A stretch of 46,528 bases of DNA from Bacteroidota bacterium (GCA_947476825.1 CANJRV010000011.1:1-46528), one strand, 5' to 3'; positions 1-8,555 are shown, counted from the stretch's first letter. Translations and numbers: made by a program. Notes: generated by a model from the sequence alone, not told the origin.

Positions 1-498
1 GTTTCTAAAATTAATGCGGAAAATAAAGTGAAAGACTGGGCGCAAAAAACTGGTAATCACGTCATTATTTTTCGATTGCCTTTACTGGTTGGCTCAAAGC
101 CCAAAGGAAACCTAGAAGCTATGATACGAGCCATTCACAAAGGATATTATGTAGGTATTGGTAAGGGAGAAGCGAGACGTTCAATGGTACTTGCTGTGGA
201 TGTTGCCAAGTTTATTCCTTCAGTGGCAGGCAAAGATGGGGTATATAATTTGACAGATGGAAAACATCCTTATTTTTGTGACATTGAAAATGCAATTGCT
301 TTGAAACTGAATAAAAAAATAAGACGTATCCATCCAACTTGGATTGCTACTTTCGCAAAAATTGGAGATTTTATTCCTTATTCTCCGATACATACAAAAC
401 GATTTGAAAAAATGACTTCAACTCTTACTTTCTCTGATATAAAAGCGCGAAGGGAATTGGGCTGGGTTACGAATGATGTACTAGAAAATTTAGGGTAA
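1..498 (+). CDS. NAD-dependent epimerase/dehydratase family protein (5' truncated)
   Basis: The reading frame is open from base 1, so the real start and the N-terminal Rossmann glycine motif lie outside the window. What remains is the C-terminal part of an extended SDR-type nucleotide-sugar epimerase or reductase: the segment FRLPLLVG is the usual strand after the catalytic region, and YNLTDGKHPYFCDIENAI resembles the substrate-binding part near the C-terminus. The gene ends 5 bases before a WecA/MraY-like sugar-phosphate transferase. This spacing suggests one transcript and a role in making a lipid-linked sugar for a surface polysaccharide. The GTG at 28 is internal and should not be taken as the start. 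The precise substrate cannot be told from this fragment. Confidence 0.75.
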   Translation, partial: VSKINAENKVKDWAQKTGNHVIIFRLPLLVGSKPKGNLEAMIRAIHKGYYVGIGKGEARRSMVLAVDVAKFIPSVAGKDGVYNLTDGKHPYFCDIENAIALKLNKKIRRIHPTWIATFAKIGDFIPYSPIHTKRFEKMTSTLTFSDIKARRELGWVTNDVLENLG

Positions 499-503
499 GA
501 ATT

Positions 504-1490
504 ATGGTGACTTGGGTATTGGTTTTTTTTATTTTATTCGGACTAGAGGTACTGTATTTGTATGTTGCCAAAAAATATAATATCATTGATAATCCAAGTG
601 AACGGTCATCGCATACTTATTTGACACGTAGAGGTGGCGGCATTATATTCCCAATTGCATGGCTGCTTTATTTTTTTCTACATCAATGTCCTTTGCCATT
701 TTTTACCTTGGGATTAATCATTGTTTCTACAATTAGCTTTTTAGATGATATGCTTACGATTAGCGCAAAGTATCGGATTATTATCCACGTCTTTGCATTT
801 TCACTTTGCTTTTATCAATTACATCTGATTAATGTATTGCCTTGGTGGGCTTTAGCGGGTACTTTTATATTTTGTATTGGCTGTTTGAATGCCATCAATT
901 TTATGGATGGAATTAATGGGATGACAGGTCTTTATTTCTTATCTATATTTCTGCCATTTATTTATTTTCTGCAAACCACTATTTATTCAAAACAATCGCC
1001 CTACATCTACATTGTGATGGCATTACTTATTTTTGGTTTTTTTAATTTTAGAAAGAGAGCAATATGTTTTGCTGGAGATATTGGAAGTGTTTCCATTGCC
1101 TTTATTACCATTTATTTTATCATTCAATTAGTCATCAAAACGAATGGTAATTTTCTACAAAACATCCAGTACATTTTATTGCTAGCTTTATACGGGATAG
1201 ACAGTGTATTTACCTTATTACAACGATTATACAATCGGGAAAATATTTTTCATCCGCATCGTAAACATTTATATCAATTATTGGCGAATGAACTAAATAT
1301 GCCACAAATAGCTGTTGCTGCAATGTATGCCAGTATTCAGTTTGGTATCAATATATGGGTATTCACTCACCCCAACATTACGCTGCAAACCACTGCCCTC
1401 ATCTTATTTATTTTGTCGGTTATTTATATAGTGGTAAAGAGATTTATTTTAGTAAGCATTATCAATAAACAAATGAAAATAGTGAAGTAG
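504..1490 (+). CDS. WecA/MraY-like glycosyl-phosphate transferase (glycosyltransferase family 4)
   Basis: Polytopic inner-membrane enzyme of 328 residues that transfers a sugar-1-phosphate from a UDP-sugar to undecaprenyl phosphate, the first step of O-antigen or capsule-type glycan synthesis. The family motifs are visible in order: RSSHTYLTRRGGG near residue 34, the acidic FLDDMLTISAKYR near 78, NAINFMDGINGMTG near 130, CFAGDIGS near 188 and the cytoplasmic HPHRKHLYQLL near 250. About ten hydrophobic segments separate them. It follows the epimerase-like gene by 5 bases, a pairing common in bacteroidete glycan clusters. MraY itself is unlikely because there is no murein gene context. A strong hairpin terminator follows at 1532-1565. 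Confidence 0.9.
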   Translation: MVTWVLVFFILFGLEVLYLYVAKKYNIIDNPSERSSHTYLTRRGGGIIFPIAWLLYFFLHQCPLPFFTLGLIIVSTISFLDDMLTISAKYRIIIHVFAFSLCFYQLHLINVLPWWALAGTFIFCIGCLNAINFMDGINGMTGLYFLSIFLPFIYFLQTTIYSKQSPYIYIVMALLIFGFFNFRKRAICFAGDIGSVSIAFITIYFIIQLVIKTNGNFLQNIQYILLLALYGIDSVFTLLQRLYNRENIFHPHRKHLYQLLANELNMPQIAVAAMYASIQFGINIWVFTHPNITLQTTALILFILSVIYIVVKRFILVSIINKQMKIVK

Positions 1491-1531
1491 ACTTTATTTC
1501 TTATTGAATTCAGATTATTATTTAAATTCAG

Positions 1532-1565
1532 AATCCAGCATCAATTTGTGATGCTGGATTTTTTT
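1532..1565 (+). terminator. Rho-independent terminator after the WecA-like gene
   Basis: Perfect 12-bp stem (1532-1543 with 1549-1560), 5-nt loop, followed directly by a run of T to 1565. It separates the glycan genes from the thiolase gene. Confidence 0.9.
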
Positions 1566-1631
1566 GTGTGAAGTAAATAAAGGCTTTCAATTTTTATTCT
1601 GTTACAACATACTTTTTACCATTAATCTATG

Positions 1632-1639
1632 TACTTTCG
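1632..1639 (+). promoter_or_regulatory. Probable -7 element of the thiolase promoter
   Basis: TACTTTCG matches the Bacteroidota -7 consensus TAnnTTTG at all but one fixed position. It lies 26 bases upstream of the thiolase ATG and downstream of the preceding terminator. No clear -33 TTTG is seen at the expected distance. Confidence 0.5.
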
Positions 1640-1665
1640 CACCCAAAATTTTAAACTATAATTAA

Positions 1666-2844
1666 ATGAAAGAAGTTTTTATCGTCTCCGCAGTGAGAAC
1701 AGCAATGGGTAGTTTCGGGGGGGCATTGAAAAGTTTTTCAGCAACGCAATTGGGTGCAGTAGCTATTAAAGAAGCAGTGAAGCGAGCTGGGATTGATGCA
1801 AATGATGTAAATGAAGTATTGATGGGATGTGTGTTGCAAGGCAATTTGGGACAAGCACCTGCACGTCAAGCTGCTAAATTTGCTGGTTTGCCAGACCATG
1901 TAAATTGTACAACAGTGAATAAAGTTTGTGCAAGTGGCATGAAGGCAGTAATGCAAGCAACGCAAAGTATTTTATTAGGGGATGCAGATATTGCAGTAGC
2001 TGGTGGTATGGAAAGTATGAGCAATGTGCCTTTCTATGCAAAGGACATGCGTTGGGGAAATAAATTTGGGAATGTGACGATGGAGGATGGTATAGCAAAA
2101 GATGGATTATTGGATGTGTATCATAATTATCCAATGGGTAATGCTGCTGAACTTTGTGCCGCTGATTGCAATATCAGCCGCGAAGCACAAGACCAACATG
2201 CTATTGAAAGCTATACAAGAAGTCAGGCAGCCTGGGAAGCAGGGAAATTTGCAAATGAAATTGCGAAGGTTGAAATTCCACAACGAAATGGTACTCCTAT
2301 TGTATTTGAAAAAGATGAAGAGCCATGGAATGTGAAGTTTGATAAAATACCAGGATTGAAACCAGTCTTTGTTAAAGACGGTACAGTTACCGCAGCTAAT
2401 GCGAGCACAATGAATGATGGCGCTTCTGCTTTGGTATTAATGAGTGGTGAAAAAATGGCAGCATTAGGTCTAAAACCTTTAGCGAAAATAATTGGTTACG
2501 CCGATGCAGAACAAGCACCAGAATGGTTTACTACATCGCCAAGTGTGGCAATTCCTTTAGCAGTAAAAAAAGCAGGACTTACTTTGGATCAAATCGATTT
2601 TTTTGAAATGAATGAAGCGTTCTCTGTAGTAAGTTTGGTGAATATGCAAAAAATGAATTTAGATCCAGCAAAGGTAAACGTTAATGGTGGTGCGGTTTCT
2701 ATGGGACATCCATTAGGAAGCAGTGGTTCGAGAATATTAGTAACCTTAATCAATATATTAGAACAAAATAATGGTAAGTATGGTGTAGTCGGCATTTGTA
2801 ATGGTGGCGGTGGAGCTTCTTCTATCGTGATTGAAAAGTGCTAA
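1666..2844 (+). CDS. Acetyl-CoA C-acyltransferase (thiolase)
   Basis: Biosynthetic or degradative thiolase of 392 residues, the normal family length. It condenses two acetyl-CoA to acetoacetyl-CoA or performs the reverse thiolysis in the cytosol. The catalytic set is complete: acyl-accepting Cys88 in NKVCASGMKAV, the NEAF motif in EMNEAFSVV, His348 in MGHPLGSSGSR and the proton-relay Cys378 in CNGGGGASS. These positions are nearly those of the classic acetoacetyl-CoA thiolases. It is a single gene with its own -7 promoter element and its own terminator, and is not beside other beta-oxidation genes, so the direction of the pathway cannot be decided here. The start is the ATG at 1666, which gives the canonical N-terminus ending EVFIVSAVRTAMGSFGG. 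Confidence 0.95.
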   Translation: MKEVFIVSAVRTAMGSFGGALKSFSATQLGAVAIKEAVKRAGIDANDVNEVLMGCVLQGNLGQAPARQAAKFAGLPDHVNCTTVNKVCASGMKAVMQATQSILLGDADIAVAGGMESMSNVPFYAKDMRWGNKFGNVTMEDGIAKDGLLDVYHNYPMGNAAELCAADCNISREAQDQHAIESYTRSQAAWEAGKFANEIAKVEIPQRNGTPIVFEKDEEPWNVKFDKIPGLKPVFVKDGTVTAANASTMNDGASALVLMSGEKMAALGLKPLAKIIGYADAEQAPEWFTTSPSVAIPLAVKKAGLTLDQIDFFEMNEAFSVVSLVNMQKMNLDPAKVNVNGGAVSMGHPLGSSGSRILVTLINILEQNNGKYGVVGICNGGGGASSIVIEKC

Positions 2845-2865
2845 ACACATAAAATGAAATTGTAG

Positions 2866-2892
2866 AAACGGATGGTGACATCCGTTTTTTTT
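2866..2892 (+). terminator. Rho-independent terminator after the thiolase gene
   Basis: Nine-bp perfect stem (2866-2874 with 2879-2887), GTGA loop and a T run. It lies between convergent genes; the minus-strand gene ends at 2898. Confidence 0.9.
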
Positions 2893-2897
2893 ATTTT

Positions 2898-3398
2898 TTA
2901 ATGCGGCAACTTCTCCCTAAAATAACCGTAAACCCAAGTACCGGCAATAGCGCTTAAAAGTGTAATGATAACAACACTTGTACCAGCACCAATCTGTGCG
3001 AAAAGTGGACCAGGACAAGCCCCAGTGATTGCCCAACCTAAACCAAAAATTAAACCGCCGAAGATTTGTCCTTTATTAAATTGTTTAGGTGAAATGGTAA
3101 TGGCTTCACCGTATATGGTTTTGATGTTGAATTTTTTAATCAGCCAAACCGACACAATACCAACTGCGACTGCACTTCCTATCACACCATACATATGAAA
3201 GGATTGTAGACGGAACATTTCCTGAATCCGAAACCAACTCACTATCTCGGCTTTTACGAAAACAATGCCAAATAAAATACCTAGAACCAAGTACTTCATT
3301 TTGTGATACCATTTGTGTTCCAATTGACTTTCATTGATGCACATGGCGTCTGTAGAACGCATGTCGTGATCCTTGTTATTTTCTATATTTTGTTGCAT
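2898..3398 (-). CDS. YeeE/YedE-family (DUF6691-like) membrane protein
   Basis: Small integral membrane protein of about 166 residues, half of a split YeeE/YedE-type (Sulf_transp) transporter. After a hydrophilic N-terminus it has about four hydrophobic segments and the family motif GLGWAITGACPGP, with the conserved cysteine, near residue 128. Family knowledge: YeeE/TsuA proteins take up thiosulfate through conserved cysteines. That substrate is inferred here. I chose the ATG at 3398, because the frame upstream of it runs back into the preceding gene and encodes an atypical extension. The spacing of 11 bases to the upstream transporter gene indicates an operon. Confidence 0.85.
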   Translation of the reverse strand: MQQNIENNKDHDMRSTDAMCINESQLEHKWYHKMKYLVLGILFGIVFVKAEIVSWFRIQEMFRLQSFHMYGVIGSAVAVGIVSVWLIKKFNIKTIYGEAITISPKQFNKGQIFGGLIFGLGWAITGACPGPLFAQIGAGTSVVIITLLSAIAGTWVYGYFREKLPH

Positions 3399-3409
3399 AA
3401 TGATAAGGT

Positions 3410-3973
3410 TTAAAGAGAAAGAATAAAGGGTAAAATAAAATTTGCCATAAGGAACCCACCTACCATAAAACAAATGGAAGCAATTAATGATGGAAGTTGC
3501 AAATTAGACAAACCCATAATAGTGTGGCCGCTTGTGCAACCACCAGCATAACGTGTTCCAAAGCCAACTAAAAAACCACCAACCACCATGATTAAAAAAC
3601 CTTTCAACGTAAAAAGAGATTGCCAATTGATAATGTCTTCAGGTAGTAAATGATTGTAATTGGTAATGCCGTAAGTGGCAAGTTCTGCACTCAATTTCGG
3701 ATGAACAATAATAGGATCTGGATTTCCTAGAAAATGAATAGCGATTGCACCACCTAAGAAAATGCCAAGTACAAAGAATAAATTCCAAACTTCTTTCTTC
3801 CAATCATATTTGAAAAATGGAATATTGGCAGGTATACATAAAGCACACAGATGTCGCAAGGATGAGCTAATACCGAATGTCTTATTGCCAAGAATTAACA
3901 GCGCTGGAACGGTTAGCCCTATCAATGGACCAGCTACATACCAAGCCCATGGTTGTTTTAGAAATTCTATCAT
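3410..3973 (-). CDS. YeeE/YedE family protein (transporter half)
   Basis: First gene of the two-gene transporter operon, 187 residues from the chosen ATG at 3973 (start MIEFLKQPWAWYVAGP). An ATG at 4024 would add 17 polar residues and is the alternative. It has about five membrane segments. The typical motif GTRYAGGCTSGHTIMGLSN lies near residue 140 and carries the conserved cysteine expected to contact the sulfur substrate. A second cysteine-containing stretch, LCALCIPANIPFFKYDW, lies near residue 42. Together with the downstream half it should form a thiosulfate- or sulfur-type importer in the inner membrane. No rhodanese, persulfide dioxygenase or regulator gene lies beside it in this window. 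A well-formed promoter precedes it at 4077-4107. Confidence 0.88.
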   Translation of the reverse strand: MIEFLKQPWAWYVAGPLIGLTVPALLILGNKTFGISSSLRHLCALCIPANIPFFKYDWKKEVWNLFFVLGIFLGGAIAIHFLGNPDPIIVHPKLSAELATYGITNYNHLLPEDIINWQSLFTLKGFLIMVVGGFLVGFGTRYAGGCTSGHTIMGLSNLQLPSLIASICFMVGGFLMANFILPFILSL

Positions 3974-4076
3974 TTTTATTTTATTTTGGATTTTGAATAT
4001 TTCGAGTTGATTTTTACTTTTCATTCGTTATTAAAATAGGAATGAAGTAAGCATTATTGGAATTTTTGTTTGGACT

Positions 4077-4107
4077 CAAATGTAGAAAAATCCATTCACT
4101 TACACAA
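4077..4107 (-). promoter_or_regulatory. Promoter of the YeeE-type transporter operon
   Basis: Read on the minus strand: TTG at 4107-4105, a 20-base spacer, then TACATTTG at 4084-4077, which fits the Bacteroidota rule TTTG-N19-TAnnTTTG. Transcription would begin near 4070, giving a leader of about 45 or 95 bases depending on the start codon used. Confidence 0.7.
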
Positions 4108-4351
4108 GGAGTATGTTGATTAAGCAACAATAGTATTTACTGTAATGACTTCGATTATAAGGCTCCATCTGATGAATTATATAGGGCTGGTATCCATCAT
4201 AGATAAATACAAGATTAAACGAAGCCGAATCAAAAAAGAACCACCGAAAAAAATCGGAAAACTAAAACGACACCCCCATATTTTACCTAGGCTGCAATTT
4301 TGATTGATTATAATACAACCAATCAAGTAATCTGGTGAATTTTAATTTATC

Positions 4352-4381
4352 TTGGATAACAATAAATTATAACTAGGTTTG
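4352..4381 (+). promoter_or_regulatory. Promoter of the collagen-like protein gene
   Basis: TTG at 4352-4354, a 19-base spacer, then TAGGTTTG at 4374-4381, a complete match to the -33/-7 arrangement. The ATG follows only 13 bases after the -7 element, so the leader is very short. Confidence 0.75.
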
Positions 4382-4394
4382 TGAAAATTATTAT

Positions 4395-6398
4395 ATGAAA
4401 AATATTTTACTCGCTCTTCTTTGTTGCATTTCATTCATGCAAATAAACGCACAAGCACCACAAGGCATCCCTTATCAAAGTGTCATCAGAAATGGCAGCG
4501 GTGCTTTACTTATTAATCAAGCAGTCAATGTTAGATTTAGTATACACGACAGTACAGCACTGGGAACTATTGTGTATCAAGAAACACATACCACCACTAC
4601 ATCCGCTGCTGCGATGCTCATCCTCACTATTGGACAAGGCACTGCTGTTACAGGAAATTTCTCTACCATCAATTGGGGCAATGGTGCTAAGTTTATGCAG
4701 GTAGAATTAGATGCATCAGGAGGCAACAATTATATTGACCTTGGCACACAACAGATGATGAGTGTGCCGTATGCATTGTATGCCGCCCATAGCAATGATG
4801 CCGGCCCAGCAGGAGTTACAGGTGCAACAGGAGCAACAGGTTTGCTATCCAGCGGTGCAGCAGCAGGTAATACTCCTTATTGGGATGGAAGTAATTGGGT
4901 AACCAATTCAAGTAATCTATTTAATAATGGTGGACATGTTGGTATAGGAACCAACGCACCTGCGAGTAAATTACATATTATTACAGATGATGCTTCGGGA
5001 GACGGATTGGGAGAATGGGGAGAAGGTCAAGCTGTGGTGGGTAAACAAGGTGTGCATGGAGGAGGACTTGGTTTGGCATATGATAGTTCAAATAATGTGG
5101 GCACCATATATTCTCTCGCACCTTCCTTGGCTTGGAAAAACTTGGATATAAGAGCTAATAGCATTAGACTTTTAACTGAGGGCTATGGCCAAGCCGTTAC
5201 GACTAACGGAAAAGTTGGTATAGGTACCGAGACACCAAATGCTAAATTAGATGTGCAAGGTGGTAATATCTTAACAAGCGGCACCCTTACAGCAGGAACA
5301 GTAACCTATCCAAATTCTCATGGCACATCAGGCCAAGTATTAAGCACTACTGGAGCTGGATCTTTAATATGGGTAACCAGCACTCAAGGTATACAAGGAT
5401 TAACAGGAGCTACAGGTCCTCAAGGTTCTATTGGATTAACTGGTGCTGCAGGTTCAACTGGATTAACTGGAGCAACAGGTCTTCAAGGTTCTATTGGATT
5501 AACTGGTGCTACAGGTCCAATTGGATTAACTGGTGCAACAGGTCTGCCATCTGGTGGGGCAAACGGACAGGTACTAACGATAGTGAATGGTGTTCCTACC
5601 TGGGCTACTACCTCAGTACCCCTTACTGTTGGTGTTGTTACTACCGACACACCAAGTAGTATTACTGTTGGAATGGCTACTTGCGGTGGCAATGTAAGTA
5701 ACGATGGTGGTTTTCTGCTTACCGCAAGGGGTGTTTGCTGGAGTACTAGCTCAGGCCCTACTGTTGCCTTGGCTACCAAAACTATAAATGGTAATATTGT
5801 TGGCAGTTATACAAGCAGCATTACAGGATTAAATTACCTTACTACTTATTACGTTCGTGCGTATGTTACGAATATTGCTGGTACTGCTTATGGTGCGGAG
5901 TATACTTTTACTACAACAGGACCTGTTGTAGGAACTGCATATCAGGGAGGCATAATAGCTTATATTTTACAGCCAGGAGATATTGGGTATGATGGGAATG
6001 TGCCACACGGATTAATCGCAGCGCCGAATGATCAAAGTACAGCAATACATTGGTATAATGGCTCTTATGTAACAACTGGCGCCACGGCCACAGCTTTGGG
6101 TACAGGTAATGCCAATACCAATACCATTGTATCTGTTCAAGGGGCAGGAAGTTACGCAGCTAAACTCTGTTATGATTTAGTCTTGAATGGTTATAGCGAT
6201 TGGTATTTGCCAAGTCAGGATGAACTTAACAAACTCTATCTGAATAAAACGACCATTGGGGGTTTTGCCGCTGCCCCCTATTGGAGTTCTAGTGAGGTCG
6301 ATAACTCCCTCGCCTGGTTGCAGACCTTCATCAATGGCCCTTATAACATCTACACCAAGAACGCCACTATCCATGTGCGTGCAGTTAGGGCTTTTTAA
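4395..6398 (+). CDS. Exported collagen-like protein with C-terminal Lcl (DUF1566-like) domain
   Basis: Secreted multi-domain protein of 667 residues. A signal peptide (about 1-19, ending INAQ) is followed by the bacteroidete N-terminal module [13 protein letters not shown]...[10 protein letters not shown] to about 130. Next come a short Gly-X-Y run near 137-150 and two fibre-type motifs ([16 protein letters not shown]) that resemble phage-tail and S74-associated repeats. A main Gly-X-Y collagen-like stretch covers 332-388, with repeats of GLTGATG. A fibronectin-type module lies at about 410-510. The C-terminal domain (514-667) contains [13 protein letters not shown] and PYWSSSE, typical of DUF1566/Lcl C-terminal domains seen in adhesins. 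A surface fibre or adhesin role is inferred. No T9SS sorting domain is seen at the end. Confidence 0.85.
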   Translation: MKNILLALLCCISFMQINAQAPQGIPYQSVIRNGSGALLINQAVNVRFSIHDSTALGTIVYQETHTTTTSAAAMLILTIGQGTAVTGNFSTINWGNGAKFMQVELDASGGNNYIDLGTQQMMSVPYALYAAHSNDAGPAGVTGATGATGLLSSGAAAGNTPYWDGSNWVTNSSNLFNNGGHVGIGTNAPASKLHIITDDASGDGLGEWGEGQAVVGKQGVHGGGLGLAYDSSNNVGTIYSLAPSLAWKNLDIRANSIRLLTEGYGQAVTTNGKVGIGTETPNAKLDVQGGNILTSGTLTAGTVTYPNSHGTSGQVLSTTGAGSLIWVTSTQGIQGLTGATGPQGSIGLTGAAGSTGLTGATGLQGSIGLTGATGPIGLTGATGLPSGGANGQVLTIVNGVPTWATTSVPLTVGVVTTDTPSSITVGMATCGGNVSNDGGFLLTARGVCWSTSSGPTVALATKTINGNIVGSYTSSITGLNYLTTYYVRAYVTNIAGTAYGAEYTFTTTGPVVGTAYQGGIIAYILQPGDIGYDGNVPHGLIAAPNDQSTAIHWYNGSYVTTGATATALGTGNANTNTIVSVQGAGSYAAKLCYDLVLNGYSDWYLPSQDELNKLYLNKTTIGGFAAAPYWSSSEVDNSLAWLQTFINGPYNIYTKNATIHVRAVRAF

Positions 6399-6405
6399 AA
6401 ATTTA

Positions 6406-6510
6406 TACTGAGCTTGTCGAAGCATGAACTGAGCTTGTCGAAGTCTGTACTGAGCTTGTCGAAGTATGTACTGAGCTTGTCGAAGTATGTACTGAGCTTG
6501 TCGAAGTATG
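6406..6510. repeat. Five tandem 21-bp repeats containing CTGAGCTTGTCGAAG
   Basis: Five uninterrupted 21-bp units (6406-6426, 6427-6447, 6448-6468, 6469-6489, 6490-6510). The last three are identical and the first two differ by one to three bases. The unit contains the near-palindrome CTTGTCGAAG. The array starts 7 bases after the stop codon of the collagen-like gene and lies before the dockerin-like gene. Confidence 0.95.
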
Positions 6511-6553
6511 ATCCATTACATTAACACCGCGAAGCGGAAAAATTTTAAAACTC

Positions 6554-7348
6554 ATGAAACATCAACTCCTTCTCATCTGTCTTTTCATCACAATACAGCA
6601 AGTAAATGCACAAACAATCTCACGTTATGTTATTCCAACCAATGGGAGTGAGTATAAAGACAGCAATATACAAGTGAGCGCCACTATAGGTGAAACATTT
6701 ACATATACCTTAAACAACAATAATATCACAGCCACACAAGGTTTTCAACAACCTGATAGTTTAGGTCTAGATACACTGCATCTTACTTTTTTTATTCAAG
6801 GTTATTATATCAACAACCACCAAATGAGTCCTGCATTATTTAACTCGGGTATTTGTTCTGATGCAAGTATTACAGACACTGTAGAAGTGAGCATCATCAA
6901 TTCTACAGCACCTTATGCAGTAAGGCAAACTACAAAAGCCGTATTGCATACAGATGGCAAATTAGATTGCACATTCCATCCAATGCTATTGGGAAACAGC
7001 TATTATATTTCATTGCGACATAGAAGTATAGTAGAAACATGGAGTGCTAATCCTATCACCTTGAGCAAAAACACCTATTATGATTTTAGTACATCTGCAG
7101 CACAAGCACTTGGAGACAATCAAATAGATGTAGAATCAGAAGGTATATATTCCATCTTTAATGGGGATGTCAATTTGGATTTAACCATAGATGCGATTGA
7201 TTTTCTAACCATGGATGTGGATATACAAAATTTCAACGGTGGCTATTTGCCTTCCGATTTAAATGGAGATGGCACAGTAGATTCTAATGATTTTTTACTT
7301 TTAGATGCTAACATGCAAAACTTTGTTGGCGCTGTAACATTGCCTTAG
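6554..7348 (+). CDS. Exported protein with C-terminal dockerin-like calcium-binding repeats
   Basis: Secreted protein of 264 residues with a signal peptide (about 1-19, ending VNAQ). The N-terminal module, with VSATIGETFTYTL and TATQGFQQP, is a frequent bacteroidete module found at the start of surface or sorting-domain proteins. The C-terminus carries two EF-hand-like loops, NGDVNLDLTIDAIDF (near 213) and LNGDGTVDSNDF (near 234), each followed by a short helix. This is the dockerin type I pattern that binds Ca2+. No catalytic domain or T9SS sorting domain is present. It follows the collagen-like gene in the same direction across the 21-bp repeat array, so the two may act together at the cell surface (inference). 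No cohesin gene is seen in the window. Confidence 0.8.
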   Translation: MKHQLLLICLFITIQQVNAQTISRYVIPTNGSEYKDSNIQVSATIGETFTYTLNNNNITATQGFQQPDSLGLDTLHLTFFIQGYYINNHQMSPALFNSGICSDASITDTVEVSIINSTAPYAVRQTTKAVLHTDGKLDCTFHPMLLGNSYYISLRHRSIVETWSANPITLSKNTYYDFSTSAAQALGDNQIDVESEGIYSIFNGDVNLDLTIDAIDFLTMDVDIQNFNGGYLPSDLNGDGTVDSNDFLLLDANMQNFVGAVTLP

Positions 7349-7955
7349 AAAGATGCATTGATTAGGTAACGCCGAAAGAATTCATTTGCAAAAGTGTTGC
7401 AATTAAATCTTGGATTCATTTATTGGTGGCATTTTAAATTTGTATTCGATCAACTTAAAAACTAATGAATTAGAAGATAGATAAGTGCATCATTGAAGTT
7501 GTTTGTTCGAAAAGTATGCAGTGCCGCAAAGGCGAAGAAGGAATTGTGCAGTCAAAGTTCTCATCTGTTTTTTATTTTTCTAATCGAATTAATTTTAATG
7601 TCTGCCACTAAAGCAAATGCGCACCTTTGCTATCTAAACCTTTTTTTTCATGATGCATTAGTCAAAGGTCATTCAATCGTGTTCGCCAAGGTGAAAATAC
7701 AAGCTTTAGGGGAAATTGATATGTATTTTGTGGAAGAAAGGATTGTGTAGTAATATTTTCTCTTTTGCTTCCAACAATTTAAAATAGGCTTTGAAACAGA
7801 TTCAGAGGATTGATTATTTCCTATTTTTTTTAATTGAAGTAACCTGGATTGAGGAACAAGAAATCTCTTGGGTCTACAATAATTAAAGCTCTTGCACCCC
7901 ATTTTACCAAATTTATTTCTTTTTATAATCTTCATGGCTGTTTGGCTAATATTAC
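7349..7955. other. Gene-poor region, possible remnant
   Basis: About 600 bases without a convincing gene. Open frames on both strands (7493-7750 plus, 7669-7968 minus) show no family pattern. On the minus strand a different frame between about 7922 and 7830 encodes the protein-like string LVKWGARALIIVDPRDF, which may be left over from a decayed gene. Confidence 0.3.
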
Positions 7956-7963
7956 TATATTTG
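7956..7963 (+). promoter_or_regulatory. -7 element of the ruvA promoter
   Basis: TATATTTG is an exact TAnnTTTG match ending 10 bases before the ruvA ATG, so the transcript would have almost no leader. A TTTG lies at 7941-7944, but the spacing of 11 bases is shorter than usual. Confidence 0.5.
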
Positions 7964-7973
7964 TACATCTAAT

Positions 7974-8555
7974 ATGATAGTATTTTTGAATGGACTGTAT
8001 GTGAGTAAGACGCCAGCCTATGTGTGGATGGAAGTGAGTGGAGTTGGATATGAAGTGAATGTAAGTCTCCATACCTATTCGCAAATACAACATATGGATA
8101 AAGGTAAATTATTGACTTATCATCAAGTGAAAGAGGATGGTGTTTCACTGTATGGTTTTTTTGATGAAGAGGAAAGAATTTTGTTTATGCATTTGATTTC
8201 TGTTAGTGGCATTGGTGCTAATACTGCCCGCATGATGTTGTCGAGTATGCGACCTGAAGAAATACGCCAAGCTATTGTAACAGAGAACGAAGTCGTATTA
8301 GAAAAAATAAAAGGAATTGGCGCCAAATCCGCTAAGCGATTGATTTTGGAGCTAAAAGATAAACTGATAAAAGTAAAATTGAATGATAAGATAGTTACAC
8401 TACAACACAATAATTTAGAAGATGATGCGTTACATGCGCTGGTAAGTTTGGGTATTGCTCGCAATGCCGCTTACAATGCTGTGCAGAAGGCAATTAAACT
8501 AGAAAAAAATGTGAACGTAGAAGAATTAATTAAACTAGCACTTAAAAACATTTGA
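7974..8555 (+). CDS. ruvA: Holliday junction branch migration protein RuvA
   Basis: Cytosolic DNA-binding subunit of the RuvABC complex. It binds four-way junctions as a tetramer and loads the RuvB helicase for branch migration. Length 193 residues, normal for the family. The N-terminal OB-fold domain (about 1-62) contains VSGVGYEVNVSLHTY. The two helix-hairpin-helix motifs are visible as SVSGIGANTARMML (near 77) and IKGIGAKSAKRLILELKDKL (near 112). A C-terminal RuvB-binding three-helix domain covers about 146-193. The ATG at 7974 gives the typical start MIVFLNG. It lies 6 bases upstream of sprA; ruvA next to sprA is a recurrent order in Bacteroidota. Confidence 0.97.
   Translation: MIVFLNGLYVSKTPAYVWMEVSGVGYEVNVSLHTYSQIQHMDKGKLLTYHQVKEDGVSLYGFFDEEERILFMHLISVSGIGANTARMMLSSMRPEEIRQAIVTENEVVLEKIKGIGAKSAKRLILELKDKLIKVKLNDKIVTLQHNNLEDDALHALVSLGIARNAAYNAVQKAIKLEKNVNVEELIKLALKNI

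Larger units (their letters stand above)
4025..4394. other. Divergent intergenic region with two promoters
   Basis: AT-rich 370-base region between divergent genes. It holds one complete Bacteroidota promoter for each direction (4077-4107 minus, 4352-4381 plus) and a short inverted repeat (4300-4306 with 4320-4326) that could be an operator. I see no gene in it. Confidence 0.6.

Noticed and set aside
5369-5659. Plus-strand shadow frame in the collagen-like repeats
   Set aside because: Low-complexity +2 reading of the Gly-X-Y repeats inside a real gene.
6406-6510. CRISPR-like or spacer array at the 21-bp repeats
   Set aside because: Units are directly adjacent with no spacers between them.
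7493-7750. Plus-strand open frame of 85 codons with a TTG start
   Set aside because: No family pattern, a weak start, no promoter, and it overlaps the region that looks like decayed DNA.
7669-7968. Minus-strand open frame of 99 codons
   Set aside because: Composition is unlike a folded protein and it overlaps the ruvA promoter; only a different frame gives a protein-like string.
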